From the NCBI GenBank assembly GCA_948630815.1, contig CAPIEU010000003.1, positions 62,001-126,000 on the forward strand: a stretch of DNA of 64,000 nt, written 5' to 3'. Position 1 is the stretch's first letter. Each line of letters starts with the position of its first letter. The notes below the pieces were generated by a model, which worked only from the letters and a program-made list of their open reading frames with translations, had not been told where the DNA came from and did not search any database. Positions 18,112 through 27,742 of this stretch are shown piece by piece. Position numbers and translations under genes: made by a program. Source of the stretch: an uncultured Clostridia bacterium (GTDB lineage: Bacteria; Bacillota; Clostridia; TANB77; CAG-508).

Positions 18112-18756
18112 ATGAAAAAATCAACCTTTATTATCGTTTCACTTTGCACATTGACACTTGTTGGTTGCGGTAGCAGTAATATCGATACTCACGATCTTCT
18201 TAGTACAAAAACATTCTATGAAGAATGTGAGATTGACCGGCAGCAAATGAGAGAGATTGAAGACAATCTTAATGAACAATTCCTCAATATTCAGGAGCAA
18301 CTCGATGCAATTACTGCTAATCAGGATAGCTTAGCTGAAACCATTGAAACCTCCATTACTAAAACACCTACCGAACAAACACCAGCACCTGAAGTACCTG
18401 TGCAATCACCAATTGTATCAACAGGTACCCCTACAGTATCATTCTTGTACAACAATGAGCTTTTAGCAGTACCTGTGTCAGCAGATTCAACCAAGTCTAG
18501 TCCTTTCGAATTAACATATCCTGGACATGCAGATAGGGATCTAACTATTATGATCTATGGCTCCATATCTCATATAAACTTGGTAAATGAAAAAGGTAAT
18601 TATATATCCTCTCAATCATTTTTATCTGCTGAAAACAACATGAATTATCTATATTTTTATATGGATAATGATGGCATTAATGGTGCAAAATTTTACTTTG
18701 AAATAGTTACTACTAATAATAAGTCTTACTATTTTGGAGTAGACTATCATAAGTAA
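18112..18756 (+). CDS. Lipoprotein of foreign composition
   Basis: A 214-residue exported lipoprotein: signal peptide KKSTFIIVSLCTLTL and lipobox LVGC, then an acidic, Gln-rich helical region (QQMREIEDNLNEQFLNIQEQ), a Pro/Thr linker (TPTEQTPAPEVPVQSP) and a C-terminal beta-rich domain of about 100 residues. It is clearly GC-richer than its surroundings. It contains an in-frame CGG at 18238-18240 (EIDRQQM) where the frame does not change; a +1 shift there would hit TGA after three codons. A strong terminator follows. I take it as recently imported. The function is unknown. Confidence 0.8.
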   Translation: MKKSTFIIVSLCTLTLVGCGSSNIDTHDLLSTKTFYEECEIDRQQMREIEDNLNEQFLNIQEQLDAITANQDSLAETIETSITKTPTEQTPAPEVPVQSPIVSTGTPTVSFLYNNELLAVPVSADSTKSSPFELTYPGHADRDLTIMIYGSISHINLVNEKGNYISSQSFLSAENNMNYLYFYMDNDGINGAKFYFEIVTTNNKSYYFGVDYHK

Positions 18757-18761
18757 AAGAG

Positions 18762-18798
18762 AGCCCCCAGCATACTTTGACTGCTGGGGGCTCTTCCA
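18762..18798 (+). terminator. Strong GC-rich terminator
   Basis: GAGCCCCCAGCA and TGCTGGGGGCTC form a perfect 12-bp stem with a 9-nt loop, then TTCC. Much GC-richer than other hairpins here, matching the foreign gene it ends. Confidence 0.9.
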
Positions 18799-18880
18799 TT
18801 ATATTTAATTATTATATAGTTTATTAAATATTGATTTGTCTTAATTTAATATTTATATTTTTGCAGATAATGAATATTTC

Positions 18881-20005
18881 TTATTTTACCACTTCACTTA
18901 TTATTTTAGATAAGTATTTCATACTTACTAAACATTCTTCCATTGTATTTCCTGTAGCACCTACTTCAATTATTGTAGCTGCTTTCGCTAAATGTTGATT
19001 ATATCTTGAATTTCTAACTATAATTGGTCTAAATAGACCTGGATATAATTCATTTGCTTTTTCTTGCATTTTTACTGCAAACTTCAAATTTTGTTGCCAA
19101 TTAAGATGCTGCAATCCTCCTCCATCTGTTCCTATAACAAACATCATTTGTGCTGCTGTTTCATCACCTATTTTTACACTAGGTGCATAATTGGCATTAC
19201 TTCCGTACAGCATCTCTATGTAAATCTATTACAAGCTGTGCATTTACATTATTATTTAATATATTTTGCACTGTAGTAAGAGACCTTCCATATGATCCAC
19301 TATAAGCAGGATAGTCATGATAAGTTTTATCATGTACTACATTATACCCATAATTATTTAGATATTTTTCAAGCTCCGTTCCAACTCTTGCCACTGAATA
19401 GTTTAAGTCTGTTGTTCTATAACTTCCAGTCATTTCATAGCTAAATTGTTCACTTGGAGTATAGCTTTCACAAGTATGTGTATGAAAAATAATAATATCT
19501 TTATTATTTTCTAATGAAATATTAGGTGTTAAAATTTCATCTGTAATTTCTTTATCTGATTCATTTTTAACTTTAACACTTCCAAACATACTATTGTACT
19601 TAGGTGTTATATTATTTTCTTTAATTTCTTGTGTTGTAACATCTGTTTTTGCTTCTTCAATATTATCATTATCTTTATTATTTATCGCTGTATGTATTTC
19701 TTCATTTTCTTCTCCATCTACAATTAGATTATCCATCATAGGTAATTCTTTAGTTAACATCCTTCTTAAATTAGAGCCTCTGGATGAACTTACTACTTGC
19801 CCGAATTTTTCCGAGTTGTTTCATCTTCTTTTATCTTAGGTAAAGTATTATTAATGCATCCTATAAAACTAACATTAACACCATTTTCTCCAATTTTAAT
19901 GTTTTCTCCTACGAACCTAATAACTCCAAACATAAATACTAGCACTATAGCAATACAAAAGAATTTGAATACACTTCTTATATTAATTACTGTAACATTA
20001 ACCAT
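18881..20005 (-). CDS. spoIIP: Stage II sporulation protein P, three +1 shifts at CGG
   Basis: SpoIIP is the membrane-anchored amidase/endopeptidase of the engulfment complex. The reading appears as three ORFs: a membrane-anchor part (SVFKFFCIAIVLVFMFGVIRF), the catalytic core (IIFHTHTCESYTPS with the zinc His) and the C-terminal part (MFVIGTDGGG). CGG occurs at 19811-19813, 19801-19803 and 19203-19205. Skipping each C gives ETTGKIGQVVSSSRGSNLRR and DLHRDAVGSNANYAPSV, the latter the family motif. The total is 373 residues, normal size. Segments are 20005-19814, 19812-19804, 19802-19206 and 19204-18881. The first two shifts are only 10 nt apart; a single one would end at TAA. Confidence 0.94.
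19203..19205 (-). other. CGG +1 shift site 3 in spoIIP
   Basis: GTA-CGG-AAG in frame; skipping C gives GTA-GGA-AGT (V-G-S) within HRDAVGSNANYAP. Zero frame stops two codons later (TAA). Confidence 0.9.
19801..19803 (-). other. CGG +1 shift site 2 in spoIIP
   Basis: After the first shift the next CGG is in frame: ATT-CGG-GCA becomes ATT-GGG-CAA (I-G-Q). Confidence 0.86.
19811..19813 (-). other. CGG +1 shift site 1 in spoIIP
   Basis: ACT-CGG-AAA becomes ACT-GGA-AAA (T-G-K), followed nine bases later by site 2. Confidence 0.86.
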
Positions 20006-20121
20006 GTTTTTCTCCTTTGTTAAAATAATTCTATAATAATTGTATTCTCTCTTATTTTAGAATAGAACTAAAAAAGAACAAAAATGAATTATGTCAATAC
20101 AATCTATACAAAAAACATATT

Positions 20122-20150
20122 TTGACATCTTATACAAAACATAATATAAT
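20122..20150 (+). promoter_or_regulatory. Perfect sigma-A promoter
   Basis: TTGACA, 17 nt, TATAAT: consensus in both boxes with ideal spacing. It directs transcription into the small ORF at 20219. Confidence 0.85.
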
Positions 20151-20218
20151 TGTTCTAACTTAATAACAATAGAGTATATGTATTTTTATGTACTCACCAC
20201 CCCATAGAAAGTAATTTT

Positions 20219-20365
20219 ATGTATTTTTATACTATCGATGCTCTTTCATTTATACTATTCTATATTGGTATTCCTATTTTAGCATTTCTTTTCATTATTC
20301 TCTTACTTCGTCTTTTTGATAATAGCATGAATAATGATAATGACAATAATAGTGATAGCGATTGA
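20219..20365 (+). CDS. Predicted 48-residue membrane peptide
   Basis: MYFYTIDALSFILFYIGIP begins one strong hydrophobic helix (to about residue 30, LLLRLF), followed by an Asn/Asp-rich tail (NNDNDNNSDSD). It lies 69 nt after a perfect promoter, but its Shine-Dalgarno is weak. Single-helix plus polar tail resembles small regulatory or type I toxin peptides; that is a guess. The unit could instead be a small RNA with chance coding. Confidence 0.42.
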   Translation: MYFYTIDALSFILFYIGIPILAFLFIILLLRLFDNSMNNDNDNNSDSD

Positions 20366-20397
20366 TAGTTTATAAGTCTCCTCTATGGGGGCTTTTT
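20366..20397 (+). terminator. Terminator-like end of the small unit
   Basis: CTCCTCTATGGGGGC followed by TTTTTATTTTTT. The stem is weak locally, but CTATGGGG can pair with CCCCATAG at 20200-20207. Confidence 0.4.
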
Positions 20398-20406
20398 ATT
20401 TTTTAT

Positions 20407-21058
20407 CTAAAACAAATCACGTTCTCTTAATTCTAAATAAATCGGTTTTTCTTCTTTTATCATAGTTGATTTTCCGTGTCCTGGATATACTATTGTATCA
20501 TCTGGCAATACAAGTAATTTATCAGTTATAGAATTTATTATATCATTTAAACTTCCTGTTGGTAAATCTGTTCTTCCCCAAGTACCGCGAAATATAGTAT
20601 CTCCACTAAATAACATTTTCTCTTTTTCGCAAAATAGAGATGTACTACCGGTTTGTGTGACCTGGTGTGTGAATAACCTTAAATTCTAATTCTCCTAAAT
20701 GTATTAAATCTCCATCATCAATTCTAGAATCATCTTCTAACTTTATATCTGGTACTCCTATATAATAATTTAAAGTTATTTCGGGATTTTTTAAATTATC
20801 ACTTTCTTTTCTTTCAATTAATACTTTAGCCCCATATTTGTTTTGTAATCCAACTACTGCCCCTGTGTGATCTCCATGACAATGTGTTAAATAAATATAT
20901 TTTAGTTTTGATTCTAAAACATTTAACATATCTATTATCTTTTCTTTTTCTCCTGCTGGATCTATTACCATTGTTTCTTTTGTTTCCTCATCAACAATAA
21001 TATAACAATTTGTAGGTTCTCCAAGTGGAGTATCTAACTTTAATCTTTTTAGTATCAT
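20407..21058 (-). CDS. Metallo-beta-lactamase-fold hydrolase, +1 shift at CGG
   Basis: Glyoxalase II-like MBL hydrolase of 216 residues. Motif THCHGDHTG (about 58-66) is the zinc-binding HxHxDH. The first ORF ends VIHTPGHTNR; a second covers MLFSGDTIFRGTWGRTDLP and YPGHGKST. Skipping C of CGG at 20648-20650 gives HTPGHTNGSTSLFCEKEK, the expected HTPGHTxGS motif, and joins them. Segments are 21058-20651 and 20649-20407. ATG 21058 is supported by AAGGAG. Third gene after recJ and relA, a typical Clostridia order. Confidence 0.92.
20648..20650 (-). other. CGG +1 shift site in MBL gene
   Basis: AAC-CGG-TAG: in zero frame a stop follows at once. Skipping C gives AAC-GGT-AGT (N-G-S). Confidence 0.9.
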
Positions 21059-21085
21059 AACTTTCTCCTTATTTTGCAACATATA

Positions 21086-21114
21086 GTGGGTTGCATAGTA
21101 TTATAACCCTTACA
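21086..21114. repeat. REP-like palindrome
   Basis: GTGGGTTGCATAGTATTATA ACCCTTACAT: arms GGGTT and AACCC with the TACAT side tail. Sits between relA and the MBL gene. Confidence 0.6.
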
Positions 21115-21117
21115 TAT

Positions 21118-23314
21118 TTATTTCTTTCTTTTTACTTCAAATACACTATCAACTTTTCTTAAAGATTTAAGTGTTTTATTTAGGTCATCCAAATTTTCTA
21201 CTTCTACTGTAATTTCTGTTATAACAATTTTATCTTTATTAACTTTACTATTAACCGCAATCAATTTTGTTTTGACATCATAAATTGCTTTAATAATATC
21301 TGCAAGAAGTCCTATTCTATCATTTGAAAATACCTCTATATCAACATTATAGCTTGATGCTTTTTCATTATACCATTCTACATCAATAATCCTATCTTCT
21401 TGCCCTAATAAATCTTTTATATTAACACAGTCTGTAGTATGAATAGAAACTCCTCTTCCTTTTGTTATATATCCAATAATATTATCTCCTGGAACAGGGT
21501 TACAACATTTAGAAAGTTTTACTAAACAATTATCTATTCCTTTTACAATAATTCCACTTTTTGGAGCATTGCTTCTTACTTTCTTTTGAGTAGCAAGTTC
21601 TTCAATCTTTTTCTCTATTTGGTCATCTTCATTAACTTTTTTATATTCTTCTAACATCTTTGCTATAATTTTTCCCGCTGTTATTGCACCAAAACCAACA
21701 GAAGCATACATATCATCTACTGAATTATATTTATACCTATCAAGAGCTACTTGTATATATTCTTGTTTGTGAAGTTCATTTGATGTCATTCCTATTCTTT
21801 TTATTTCTTTTTCAATTAATTCTTTTCCTTTAATAATATTTTCTTCTCTTTGTTCTTTTTTAAACCAACTTTGGATTTTATTTCTTGCAGATGTACTTTT
21901 AATAAATTTTAGCCAATCTCTACTAGGTCCTTTTGCATTATCAGATGTAATAACTTCTACAATATCGCCATTTTTTAATTTAGTAATAATTGGCATCATT
22001 TTTGAATTAATTTTACACCCTGTCATTCTATGTCCAACTTGAACATGTATACTATATGCAAAATCTATTGAAGTTGAACCAGCTGGCAATACTTTAATAT
22101 CACCTTTTGGAGTAAATACATATACTTCATCTTCAAACAATTCAGTTTTTAATGTATTTAAAAATTCCTCTGGATCCCTCATTTCTTTTTGCCATTCTAA
22201 AGTTTCACGAAGCCAAGCAAGTTTGTCTTCTTCTACTTTTACATTTGATTTCTTTCCCTTTGCAAAATTTGCTTCTTTATAAGCCCAATGTGCAGCAATA
22301 CCATATTCTGCAATTCTATGCATATCCCATGTACGAATTTGTACTTCAAAGGGTGTACCTTTATCTCCAATTAAAGTAGTGTGTAATGATTGATACATAT
22401 TTGGCTTTGGAACTGCTATATAATCTTTAAACCTTCCTGGCATTGGGTTATAAAGTTCATGAACAACTCCGTAAAGCTGCATAACAATCTTTAACAGAAT
22501 TAACAATAATTCTTAATGCAAACAGATCATAAATTTGATCTAATGTACAATTATCTCTTTTCATTTTTCTATAAATACTATATAAGTGTTTTGCTCTTCC
22601 CGTAATTTCTGCTTCTATATGTTGAACTTTTAATTGTTTCTTTATTTCTTCTAATATCTTTTCAATAAATGCTAATCTTTCTTCCCTTTTTCTGTCTAAT
22701 CCTTCCACAATTTCTCTATATTCTTCAGGATATAAATATTTAAAAGATAAATCTTCTAATTCCCATTTTAAAGAATACATTCCTAAACGATTGGCAAGTG
22801 GTGCATATAAATCCATAGTTTCTCTTGCATTAGCAATTTGTCTATCTCTAGTTAGATATTTTAGAGTTCTCATATTATGAAGTCTATCTGCAAGTTTAAT
22901 TAAAATAACTCTTATATCTTTTCCCATTGCTAAAAACATTTTTCTATAATCTTCTACTTGTTGTTCTTTTAAGGTAGTATAATTAAGTTTACCAAGCTTT
23001 GTTACACCATCAACCATTTCTGCTATTTCTTCACTAAATTCTTTAACTAAATCATCATATGTAGCATCTGTATCTTCAATTACATCATGTAAAAGTGCTG
23101 CACAAATTGTAGCATCATCTAAATTCATTGAAGCAAGAGTATATGCTACTTGCATAGGATGAATAATATATGGCTCACCAGATTTTCTTTTTTGGTCTCC
23201 ATGGTTTGATATAGCATAATTATATGCTTTTGTTATAAGTTTTGTATTAGTTCTCCAGTTATTCTTTTTCATTCTTGCAATTATATCATTAATTGTAGCC
23301 TGTTCTTCTTGCAT
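21118..23314 (-). CDS. relA: (p)ppGpp synthetase/hydrolase RelA/SpoT, +1 shift at CGG
   Basis: A 731-residue bifunctional Rel: HD hydrolase domain (HGDQKRKSGEPYIIHPMQVA; LLHDVIEDTDATYDDL), synthetase domain, TGS (GSTSIDFAYSIHVQVGHRMTG), a CC/zinc-finger region (LSKCCNPVPGDNIIGYITKGRG) and ACT. The first ORF ends KDCYAALRSCS. Skipping C of CGG at 22469-22471 gives CYAALGVVHELYNPMPGRFKDYIAVPKPN, exactly the conserved synthetase core. Segments are 23314-22472 and 22470-21118. The zero frame would stop after the CGG and two more sense codons. The stringent-response enzyme therefore depends on an efficient shift. Confidence 0.95.
22469..22471 (-). other. CGG +1 shift site in relA
   Basis: TTA-CGG-AGT becomes TTA-GGA-GTT (L-G-V) in the conserved LGxxH core of the synthetase. 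Zero frame reads to TGA three codons on. Confidence 0.92.
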
Positions 23315-23343
23315 ACTTTTACACCTCTTTGTTTGGATTTTTT

Positions 23344-23364
23344 ATGTAGGGATTCGACCTACAT
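23344..23364. repeat. Short palindrome
   Basis: ATGTAGGGATTCGACCTACA T: arms TGTAGG and CCTACA. A minimal member of the palindrome family between recJ and relA. Confidence 0.5.
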
Positions 23365-23385
23365 ATTTATTTAATGGATATATTT

Positions 23386-25076
23386 TTAAATTGATTTCAT
23401 AATATCTTTTAGATTCATTTGGACATTTTCTATTCCATTAAAACTATTTATTTCTAAAGTTCCAACAATATCTACCTTATCTCCTATTAGATAGTCACTC
23501 ACCAAACTTCCCATATTAAAGCCTATAGCATCAACTATAATATTATCATCACGTAAAGTCAATTTTAAATGTTTTCCTTCTGTTAATGCACGAATTGAAT
23601 TTATACGTAAGCCTTTATATGCAAATAATGGCATTTTATTTTCTTCTCCAAAAGGCTCAAGTGTTTTTAAAGCTCTAACAAATTCTATATTCATATCTTC
23701 TTGTTTTATAATTCCATCTATATTAATAATAGCTTGAATTTCTTCTAGTTTACTTGTCTTAGCAAACTTTTCAAATTCTTTCTTAAAATCTTCAAAATTT
23801 TCTTCTTTTAGAGTAAGACCTACTGCCATTTCATGCCCACCATATTTCTCTAGGTACTTACTACACTTACATAGTGCACTATGTAAATCAAACCCAGGTA
23901 TACTTCTTCCGTGATCCTTTTGCAATTCCATTTTCAAAAGATACTAATATACTTGGCTTAAAATACATATCTGTTATTTTAGAAGACACTATACCAATTA
24001 CTCCATGATGCCACCCTCTAGCTCCTATTACAATAGTATTTTTTTCATCTTCTTTATTTCTTTGAATCAATTCTAACGCTTCATTTACAATACTTTTTTC
24101 TGTATCTTGTCTTATTTTATTATACTCATTTAATTTTTCTGTTAATTCTTTTACTTCATTTATATCATTAGACAAAAATATATCTAATGCTTCTGTTTCG
24201 TGTCCCATTCTTCCACACGCATTAATTCTAGGTGCAATTCCAAAGGAAATAGTATTTGAATCTATATTTTTATAACCTGTTGCTTCTAACAAATATTTAA
24301 GACCTAAATTTTTTGTTACATTAACAAGTTTTAGCCCAAGTTTTGTAATAACTCTATTTTCATCAACTAATGGAACTATATCGGATATTGTTCCTACACA
24401 GACCAAGTCCAAGTACTTTAAGTATTCCTTTTCATCTAATCCTAGTTTAATTCCAATTGCTTGAATTAATTTAAATACTACTCCTACTCCTGCAAGCTGA
24501 TTAAATGGATATGTATTATCCTTTCTTTTAGCATCAATAACTGCTAATGCTTTTGGTAATTCTTCTAATGGCTCATGATGATCTGTAATAACGGTTGTTA
24601 TTCCTAATGAATTTGCAAATTCAATTTCTTCTATTGCAGAAATACCACAATCTACTGTTATCATTAATCTATACCCATTATTGTAAATTTCTTGTATAGC
24701 CTCTTTATTTAATCCATATCCTTCTTCTAGTCTATTTGGAATGTGGCTCTCTACTTTCATTCCTCTTTCACCGCAAAAACTTTTGCAAAACAGAAATACT
24801 TGTTATTCCATCTACATCATAATCACCATAAATAATAATTTTCTCTTTTTTATTCATTGCTTCTATTATACGATTTACTGCAACTTTCATATCTGGCATT
24901 AAAAATGGATCATAAAAATCTTCCCTTGTTGGTTCTAAAAATTTTCTAATTTTATCCTCTTCAACAATTCCTCTATTGGCTAAAATAGTTGCAAGTAGCC
25001 TTGTAACTTCAAATTTTTCTTGTATTTCTTCTATTTGTTTTTCATCACTAATATAATATTCCCATTTTTTCTTCAT
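23386..25076 (-). CDS. recJ: Single-stranded-DNA exonuclease RecJ, two +1 shifts at CGG
   Basis: A 562-residue 5'-3' exonuclease of repair and recombination. DHH domain: YGDYDVDGITS (motif I), TVDCGISAIEEI, TDHHEPLEELP (DHH), and the DHHA1 part GARGWHHGVIGIVSSKI. Three ORFs are joined by two shifts: CGG 24771-24773 gives QKFLGERGMKVESHIPNRLEEGYGL, and CGG 23909-23911 gives AKGSGRSIPGFDLHSAL, both family motifs. Segments are 25076-24774, 24772-23912 and 23910-23386. ATG 25076 has AGGAG 8 nt upstream. First gene of recJ-relA-MBL. Confidence 0.95.
23909..23911 (-). other. CGG +1 shift site 2 in recJ
   Basis: TCA-CGG-AAG becomes TCA-GGA-AGA (S-G-R) in the conserved GSGRSIPGF motif. Confidence 0.93.
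24771..24773 (-). other. CGG +1 shift site 1 in recJ
   Basis: TTG-CGG-TGA: a stop follows at once in zero frame. Skipping C gives TTG-GGT-GAA (L-G-E). Confidence 0.92.
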
Positions 25077-25157
25077 CCTTATTCTCCTAATATACAATTT
25101 GTATATAATTGTACACTATTTTTTAAAATTTTTAAAGGTATTTGTTAGATTTAATAA

Positions 25158-25182
25158 AAAAAGGAAACACAGATCGTTTCCT
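25158..25182 (-). terminator. Hairpin terminator
   Basis: AGGAAAC and GTTTCCT stem with flanking A/T runs after the 132-residue gene ending at 25196. Confidence 0.7.
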
Positions 25183-25195
25183 CTTCTTGGCTTAT

Positions 25196-25594
25196 TCAGT
25201 TTTCAGAAAACCATACCTCTACCCACGGATGAACTGTTTTCGCAATATCGCCACGACTGTAGGCATCTATTTGGTCAATTACCTCTACCAATTGCTCCAA
25301 ATTAACGTTTATGTTGGCATTGACATCTTTACCATTTACGTTAACTTCTTCATCACCAGCCCCAAAATTCCCATGGCCATAATAAGTAATTCTTACTTTA
25401 GCACCCACTCTTTCCTCAAGCTTTTTATTGACTTTCTCAAGAATGATGATACATTTTTCCTGAATCAGTAACTTATACTGTTCATTCAGTCTTGTCTCGA
25501 CCCGCTCTTTTGTTGCAGCCGCTTTCTGCTTAAACACCTCCAATGGTGTTACTCCAGGATTTTGCATAGTTACTTCTGTTGGTTCAAAACCCAT
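25196..25594 (-). CDS. Unknown protein of foreign composition
   Basis: 132 residues, unrecognised. Helical N-terminal two thirds (LEVFKQKAAATKERVETRLN; KCIIILEKVNKKLEER) then a short beta region (KVRITYYGHGNFGAGDEEV) and a helical end. No export signal. Clearly GC-richer third codon positions than neighbours, own consensus promoter and terminator. It has an in-frame CGG at 25502-25504 (KERVETR) where the frame is kept; a +1 shift would meet TGA after five codons. I take it as imported and not adapted to the local CGG use. Confidence 0.72.
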   Translation of the reverse strand: MGFEPTEVTMQNPGVTPLEVFKQKAAATKERVETRLNEQYKLLIQEKCIIILEKVNKKLEERVGAKVRITYYGHGNFGAGDEEVNVNGKDVNANINVNLEQLVEVIDQIDAYSRGDIAKTVHPWVEVWFSEN

Positions 25595-25645
25595 TTTATA
25601 AGCCCTCCTATGTTGTTTTTTGCGGATTTATTTCCGTATGCCAAT

Positions 25646-25674
25646 ATTATATAGTATTTTACATAATCTGTCAA
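25646..25674 (-). promoter_or_regulatory. Perfect sigma-A promoter
   Basis: On the minus strand TTGACA, 17 nt, TATAAT, upstream of the 132-residue gene. A CGGAAATAAATCCG inverted repeat (25622-25636) follows the start region and could be an operator. Confidence 0.85.
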
Positions 25675-25732
25675 TATTTATTGGTCACATTTTAAAATGA
25701 AATTTTACAGTTTAGATCTTAAAATAATATCT

Positions 25733-27605
25733 TTACTTTATATTTTTAACAGCATTAAGTACTGTTAAGAACGTTACACCAGTATCCGCTAATATTGCAA
25801 GCCAAATCGGTGCTATTCCAACCCCACCCAATATTAATACAATAGCTTTTATAATTAATGAAAATACGATATTAGCTTTTACTACTTTCATAGCACACCT
25901 TGCTGTTTTTATAATACTAGACAAAGTACTTATATTGTTTGAAATTAATATTCCATCTGCTGTTATGCTTGCAATACTAGCTCCTGTTCCCATTGCAATA
26001 CCAAAACTACTGCTTGCAAGCACTGGGCTATCATTTATTCCATCACCAACAAAAATAACTTTTTCATTTACTTTCTTTAATTCTTCAATTACTGTTAATT
26101 TATCTTTTGGTAATAAATTTGCTTTTATTTCATCTACTTTTATCCTATTTCCTATAGTTTTAGCACTTTTTAAGTTATCCCCTGTAAGCATTATAACTTT
26201 TTTAATTCCAATATCTTTTAATTCTTTTACAATATCATTACTCTCATTTCTTATTTCTTCTGTTAATATAACATATCCTGCTATTTCTTTATTTACACTC
26301 AAACAAATTGCATTTTCTGGTATTTCATTATTCATCTTGATTTCATATTGTTCTAATAATTTTCTATTTCCAAATAGTATCTCTCTATCTTCTATCTTTC
26401 CATATAATCCATGTCCTGCAATCTCTTTATAATCTTCTACTATTCTTTGTTCTATTTCTTTACTATAATTTTTTATTGCTGTTCCTATTGGGTGATTTGA
26501 TAATAATTCTAAACTATATATATATGAAAGTATTGTTTCTTTATTATAAGAATTAAAACTCTCTAATATATCTATTTTCATATTTCCAGTAGTTAATGTT
26601 CCTGTTTTATCAAATGCAATAACAGTTGCACCTGCTAAATTTTCAATATGTTTTGTTCCTTTTATAATCATTCCTCTTTTAGATATTTTTCCGTAGTCCT
26701 GTAAAAAATGATAAAGGAACTGATATTACTAAACTACATGGACATGAAGCTACTAAAAATATAAGTGCTCTCATAATCCAATCTTTTACATCTAAATTAA
26801 ATATAAATGGTATAATAGCAATTAAAACAGCTACTAGAATAACTATTGGTGTGTATATTTTAGAAAACCTTGTTATAAATTTTTCTGTTTTTCCTTTATT
26901 ATTGGTTGCCTCATATACTAAATCAACAATTTGGGCAGCAGCAGAATTTTCTGCATCTCGTATTACTTTACACGTAATACTTCCTGTTAAGTTTACTCCG
27001 CCTGATAATATTTCCATTTCTTTTGATACAAAAATAGGTTTACTTTCTCCTGTAAGACTAGACGTGTCTATTTGGGTTTCTCCATAAATAACTTTACAGT
27101 CAACAGGTATTTTCTCACCTGGCTTTATTAAAATAGTATCACCTACTTTTATTTCTTTTACATCTACTGTTTCTATAACATCCTTTATAACTCTATTTGC
27201 TGTATCTGCTTTAATTTTTACAATTTCCTTAATGCTTTCATTAGATTTATCAACTGCTCTTTCTTCTAAAAATTCTCCTAATCTAAAAAGTATTATTACT
27301 AAACAGCTTTCTACATATTCTCCTAAACAAAATGCAGCAATTACAGCAATTGTCATTAGTGTATCTTCTTTAAAATTAAGTTTAAATATATTTTTTATTC
27401 CATTAAATAATAATTCATATCCTGAAAGTAATATAGATAATAGTATAAATATTACTTTCATATTTACAAATACTGGTATAAATGACATCACTAAAAATAT
27501 TATTGCTATTATATATAAAATAATGTCTAACTTATTTTCTTTTTTTGCATATTCATGATGATCATTATGTTCAATTTCACAGTGTTCACAATGTTTACAT
27601 GGCAT
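25733..27605 (-). CDS. P1B-type Zn/Cd/Pb-exporting ATPase, +1 shift at CGG
   Basis: A 623-residue heavy-metal P-type ATPase. The N-terminus is Cys/His-rich (CKHCEHCEIEHNDHH) instead of a full HMA domain. Actuator motif DTSSLTGESKPI, metal-site ASCPCSLVIS (CPC, Zn/Cd/Pb type), phosphorylation FDKTGTLTTG, then MLTGDN and VGDGINDSPVLA. Two ORFs join at CGG 26691-26693: FFTGLRKNI stops, whereas skipping C gives FFTGLGKISKRGMIIKGTKHIENL, the conserved stretch between CPC and DKTG. Segments are 27605-26694 and 26692-25733. Controlled by the ArsR-family gene upstream. Confidence 0.94.
26691..26693 (-). other. CGG +1 shift site in metal ATPase
   Basis: CTA-CGG-AAA becomes CTA-GGA-AAA (L-G-K). Zero frame stops three codons later (TAA). 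Confidence 0.92.
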
Positions 27606-27710
27606 ATTTATTTTCCTCCTCTAACACAAATATATCTTTATTTATTGCATATAGTAGCTCCACATGAATATAGTGCTTTTCTTTTTTTGAGTATACGAAA
27701 AAAAAGAAAA

Positions 27711-27742
27711 TACCCTACATTCAGCAAGATGGAGCGGATTTT
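27711..27742. repeat. Dispersed repeat, copy 2
   Basis: CCCTACATTCAGCAAGATGG then AGCGGATTTTA, closely like 58-92. It overlaps the 3' end of the ArsR gene, supplying its last codons. Confidence 0.6.

Larger units (their letters stand above)
20006..20406. other. Intergenic region with a small transcription unit
   Basis: 401 nt between the MBL gene and spoIIP. It holds a consensus promoter, a 48-residue plus-strand ORF and a terminator-like end, described separately. CCCCATAG (20200-20207) and CTATGGGG (20383-20390) could pair across the transcript. Confidence 0.55.
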
